Source: CANHBY01 sp031374415
GTDB taxonomy: Bacteria > Pseudomonadota > Gammaproteobacteria > Burkholderiales > Burkholderiaceae_C
NCBI GenBank assembly: GCA_031374415.1
Contig: JANMGB010000151.1
Location: forward strand, 1-8,439
Length of the DNA: 8,439 bases
Direction of reading: 5' to 3'
The translations under genes were made by a program, and so were the position numbers. Below, piece after piece: positions 6,119-8,439 of the stretch (the stretch's first letter is position 1; the number at the start of each line of letters is the position of its first letter). Under the pieces are notes generated by a model. That model made no database searches and was not told the origin of the DNA. It saw nothing but the letters and a program-made list of their open reading frames with translations.

Positions 6119-6888
6119 CAAATGTGGTCCAGCTCTTCCAATTGCAGGCAATACAAGCGCCCCACCACGCGCGCCATCTTGACAATCTTCTCGGCCGCTT
6201 CTTGCGTGATCAGGGGCAGACGCAGGGCCGTTCTCAGCTTGTCAAAGTGGTCGTCATCGTTCTCGGCGTGGTAGGACAGGAACACCACGTCTTCCGGGGC
6301 CAAGCGCAACTGCTCCTGGATCAGGCTGCCCCAGCGGCCGGCCTTGAGCGTGCCCAGGCCTTCAATGATGAAGATCGCGCCAAACACCTGCACCGGGTTG
6401 CTTTGACTGAGCTGGTGAAACATGTAGGCCGTCAGGGCTTCAGAGCCGACATTGCGGGGGTGTTGCGCAATTTCCTGCGCACTGCCACCCAGGCGCACAT
6501 ACATCTTGTCGAGCATCAAAAAATCGCGGTGTTCATCCGCTGCGTGCTGAATGAGCAAGGAGCGCAGGGGGAACAATTCGGCCTCCATGCTGGAGGCGGC
6601 CCGGGCAATCCAGCGCCCGCCTTCCACCACTTGTTGACGCAGATTGATCAACAAGGTTTTGTAGTCCTCCAAGCTCAGCCGGGATTGCTCTAGTTTGCGG
6701 ATGAAGGGCACCGCGTCCAGGCGTTCACTGAAGGCCTGCCACACCAACGCGAGTTCGGTGGCCAGATAGCGAGTCACCGCCTCGTCGGTGTGGCCGAACG
6801 ACGCGCCCAAGGGTGAGTGCTTCAGGGCGTGATCAATGCGCTCGGGCGAGCGAAGCGGTGCGGTGGCATAGGGGGCAACGGAGATCAT
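6118..6888 (-). CDS. Haem-oxygenase-like diiron oxidase (iron-containing redox enzyme family)
   Basis: From the ATG at 6888 the product has 256 residues. An in-frame TTG at 6915 would add nine residues and overlap the upstream gene; neither start has a clear ribosome binding site. The protein is almost entirely helical in character. Numbered from the TTG for clarity, likely metal ligands are E98 (VVEGGRW), H124/E128/H129 (HAADEH), E185 (FIIEGLG), and H216, D220 and H223 in LSYHAENDDDHFD. H-x3-D-x2-H is the third-helix motif of haem-oxygenase-like diiron oxidases such as CADD, and the family also includes UndA and SznF. These enzymes activate O2 to oxidise or cleave acids and amines. The substrate here is unknown, but the neighbouring ketosynthase suggests an acyl or beta-keto lipid. 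It starts 11 nt after the ketosynthase stop and overlaps the next gene by one base. Confidence 0.85.
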   Translation of the reverse strand: MISVAPYATAPLRSPERIDHALKHSPLGASFGHTDEAVTRYLATELALVWQAFSERLDAVPFIRKLEQSRLSLEDYKTLLINLRQQVVEGGRWIARAASSMEAELFPLRSLLIQHAADEHRDFLMLDKMYVRLGGSAQEIAQHPRNVGSEALTAYMFHQLSQSNPVQVFGAIFIIEGLGTLKAGRWGSLIQEQLRLAPEDVVFLSYHAENDDDHFDKLRTALRLPLITQEAAEKIVKMARVVGRLYCLQLEELDHI

Positions 6889-6899
6889 GGTGGTCACAT

Positions 6900-8057
6900 T
6901 CAGGAAGGGTTGCAAACAGTGAATTGCGCGTACGACACGGAAAATCGGCCCGACTCAGGCACCATGCACAACACCTTCTCGCCGGGGCGAAAGCGCGAGC
7001 TGCGCAGCGCCTCGTCTAGCAAAATGAAGATGCTAGCGGCACCTGTATTGCCCTTGGTGGCCAAGTTGGTGAACCACTTCTCGGGAGGAATATGAATGCC
7101 ATGCGATTGAAAGGTCTCGGCCATCAAACTCGAAAACACATGAGAGCTCAAATGGGGCAAAAAATGGTCTACCTTCTCAGGCACCAACAGGCCCTGATCA
7201 CGCAGCCGCTTAGCCTCTACCCCTACCGAGCCCACCAGCCCCAAAGGCAACAGCCGAGTGTCTTGGCGCATGACAAAAACACCTGCCGCTTCAGCCTGCG
7301 CATAGGTGTCGAACGACTGGAAGGTGCTGCCTACACGCACGTCCTCAGGTGACGTGGTTCCCATGTACATGCAGGTGGGAAATGCATGGGCATAGGAGCG
7401 AAACTCCACCCAGTCCAAGCGCAAGCTGAGGCGCTGCGGATGGGGCTGGCTTTCCAGCACCACGGCCCCAGCCCCATCCGACAGCATCCAACGCAAAAAG
7501 TCGGCATTGAAAAACTGATACGAGTCGGCCGCCCCTGAGCGCGTTGGGGCCAGCTCGCTTTCCTTCTCAAAACGTGTCGCACGCAAGGCTGGGCTGGGCA
7601 TCTCGGAGCCCACCACCACCGCGTTCGGATGTTCACCCACGCGGATGCTGTTCGCTGCGGCCTTGAACGCCGACATGCTGGCACAACACACCCCCGCGGT
7701 GGTGAGCACATCCATGGGCCGCGTGCCCAGGCGACCATGCACCATCGAGCCAAACCCCGGCATCATCAAATCCGGCAAGGTGGTGGCTGCCGCCAACATG
7801 CTCAGCTCGGACACGCTCCAGCTGCGGTCCTGCAGAGCTTGTTGCACCGCCAGTGCAGCCAGCTCTTCATTGAGATGGGTTTGCCGACCGTCGCGCCAGG
7901 CGTAGTGCCGCGTGCGGATGCCGTTGGCACGCAACACCATGCGCCGATACCGGCTGGGCTTGCCGCCCACGCAACCCAGGACCTCTTCCATGGCTTCGTT
8001 GTCTACCGGGGGGTTGGGCAGGAAAGCTCCACTCGCGGTCACATAAACAGGGATCAT
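6900..8057 (-). CDS. StlD/DarB-type beta-ketosynthase (FabH-like, KAS III fold)
   Basis: The product has 385 residues, starting at ATG 8057 with GGAG 6 nt upstream. The thiolase-fold triad is intact: Cys125 (AGVCCASMSA, aligned with A-C-A-G-F of FabH), His302 (FLPHLSSHVF) and Asn337 (TKGNTGAASIF). Segments typical of StlD/DarB enzymes, as I remember them, include VYVTASGAFLPNPPVDN near the start, LRANGIRTRHYA, ATTLPDLMMPGFGSMVHG, FLRWMLSDGAGAVVLE, CMYMGTT, and VPESGRFSVSYAQFTV at the end. DarB and StlD join two beta-ketoacyl or acyl units into a cyclohexanedione that becomes a dialkylresorcinol or stilbene. No aromatase or carrier protein is encoded nearby in the window, so the product may differ. 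It is the first complete gene of a three-gene operon and is probably cytoplasmic. Confidence 0.9.
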   Translation of the reverse strand: MIPVYVTASGAFLPNPPVDNEAMEEVLGCVGGKPSRYRRMVLRANGIRTRHYAWRDGRQTHLNEELAALAVQQALQDRSWSVSELSMLAAATTLPDLMMPGFGSMVHGRLGTRPMDVLTTAGVCCASMSAFKAAANSIRVGEHPNAVVVGSEMPSPALRATRFEKESELAPTRSGAADSYQFFNADFLRWMLSDGAGAVVLESQPHPQRLSLRLDWVEFRSYAHAFPTCMYMGTTSPEDVRVGSTFQSFDTYAQAEAAGVFVMRQDTRLLPLGLVGSVGVEAKRLRDQGLLVPEKVDHFLPHLSSHVFSSLMAETFQSHGIHIPPEKWFTNLATKGNTGAASIFILLDEALRSSRFRPGEKVLCMVPESGRFSVSYAQFTVCNPS

Positions 8058-8179
8058 CGAAAACTCCAGTGGGGCCGCATCGCAGCAGGATTCGAGGCTG
8101 CAGCATAGGGTCAAACACCGGAGTGAGCGGGAAAATGCCGGAGTGAATAATGCGCCTTGACAAACATGTCTAAACGCCG
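8058..8179. other. Leader of the ketosynthase operon with a direct repeat
   Basis: This 122-nt stretch separates the ketosynthase start from the stop of the truncated upstream gene. It contains CCGGAGTGA twice, at 8118-8126 and 8138-8146, exactly 20 bp apart (about two helical turns). It might be a double operator. Alternatively, the minus-strand text starting TGTCAAGGCGCATTATTCAC resembles the multi-repeat ends of IS21-family elements. I see no strong sigma-70 promoter. Confidence 0.4.
8064..8067 (-). promoter_or_regulatory. Ribosome binding site of the ketosynthase gene
   Basis: On the minus strand GGAG lies 6 nt before the ATG at 8057. It supports this start over the in-frame candidate at 8114, which would add 19 residues rich in Cys and Ser that do not fit the family. 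Confidence 0.65.
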
Positions 8180-8323
8180 TTACTTGAAAATGGCGGCCTT
8201 CACCTTGTGGGTGAGAGCGCTACGCACCCGATGGCGCACGACAACTTCAGCCGCAATAGGCGCTGTCAGCTCAAGCAGGTCTTTGAACCACTGCATGAAC
8301 TCATGACGCCCTCTGATCCACCT
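8180..8323 (-). pseudogene. C-terminal fragment of an unidentified gene, truncated by an IS
   Basis: Forty-seven codons and a TAA stop stay open from the CTAG at 8322-8325 down to 8180. The reading includes RHEFMQWFKDLLELTAPIAA and ends HKVKAAIFK. The mixed amphipathic composition and absence of stops look like real coding sequence. It lies on the same strand as the ketosynthase operon, whose start is 122 nt further on. The IS5-family element begins exactly at the CTAG, so the gene has lost its upstream part, or that part lies beyond the IS. I do not recognise the family. It could have been a further member of the ketosynthase pathway. Confidence 0.55.
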
Positions 8324-8338
8324 AGGGCGTGTTAACAA
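8322..8338. mobile_element. Right end of an IS5-family element at a CTAG site
   Basis: CTAG (8322-8325) is followed by GGGCGTGTTAAC and, a few bases later, by the transposase stop codon. A GGGCGTGTTAAC-type terminal repeat just outside the transposase C-terminus, next to CTAG, is typical of one IS5 subgroup. The partner end lies outside the window. Confidence 0.55.
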
Positions 8339-8439
8339 TTACCCAATGCCGACGTAGGCACAAACGAGGGTGATCATGGCCAAGAAGTTGCGAGCCAATT
8401 TTTCATAACGGGTGGCGACCCGGCGGAATTGCTTGATAC
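8339..8439 (-). CDS. IS5-family transposase, C-terminal part (runs off the window)
   Basis: The minus strand gives 32 residues: IKQFRRVATRYEKLARNFLA, then MITLVCAYVGIG and a TAA stop. This is the C-terminal signature of IS5-family DDE transposases, where F-R-R-(V/I)-A-T-R-Y-(E/D)-K includes the catalytic-region glutamate and is followed by a hydrophobic helix. The rest of the gene lies beyond 8439, so its integrity cannot be judged. Its reading frame happens to coincide with that of the truncated gene downstream, separated only by the TAA. Confidence 0.9.
   Translation of the reverse strand, partial: IKQFRRVATRYEKLARNFLAMITLVCAYVGIG

Noticed and set aside
8114..8163. Ketosynthase start at 8114 or an alternative frame from 8163
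   Set aside because: The extra N-terminus does not fit the family, and the GGAG site supports ATG 8057.

Overview
The window looks like an accessory stretch of a betaproteobacterial chromosome, probably Burkholderiales and perhaps Comamonadaceae-like. The pointers are a moderately high G+C content, the IS5-family fragments, short GGATTCCCGCCTGCGCGGGAATGACG-type palindromes, and an exported DUF1800/DUF1501 pair. This placement is an inference from style, not from a marker gene.

Layout. (1) Positions 21-593 hold two tandem, nested-palindromic, non-coding MITE-like units of 281 and 280 bp. Each is bounded by a 4-bp CTAG-type site (CTAG, CCAG, CTAG). They abut a broken N-terminal piece of an IS5-family transposase (595-771, minus strand) that carries a 7-bp slippage frameshift. 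(2) Positions 1100-4853 are a two-gene plus-strand operon: a Sec-exported DUF1800 protein, with a small beta-sandwich domain and a 71-residue Pro-Ala linker in front of the DUF1800 domain, then a Tat-exported DUF1501 protein. (3) Positions 4854-5167 are a gene-free convergent junction containing three inverted repeats. (4) Positions 5168-8057, read on the minus strand, form a tight three-gene operon: a StlD/DarB-type beta-ketosynthase, a haem-oxygenase-like diiron oxidase, and an unrecognised 316-residue protein with hydrophobic segments. (5) Upstream of that operon, the last 47 codons of a same-strand gene survive (8180-8323). It was cut at a CTAG site by an IS5-family element whose transposase C-terminus runs off the window (8339-8439).

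How the genes may work together. The ketosynthase retains a FabH-like Cys-His-Asn triad and the signature segments of the StlD/DarB group, which make dialkylresorcinols and cyclohexanediones. The second protein retains the H-x3-D-x2-H metal motif of haem-oxygenase-like diiron oxidases. The genes are coupled by an 11-nt gap and a TGATG overlap, so they probably act in one lipid-like natural-product pathway. No aromatase, acyl carrier protein or transporter lies in the window, and the gene cut by the IS may have belonged to the same operon. This cassette is the best candidate here for a poorly described system. The DUF1800/DUF1501 pair is a widespread exported pair whose biochemical role I cannot assign.
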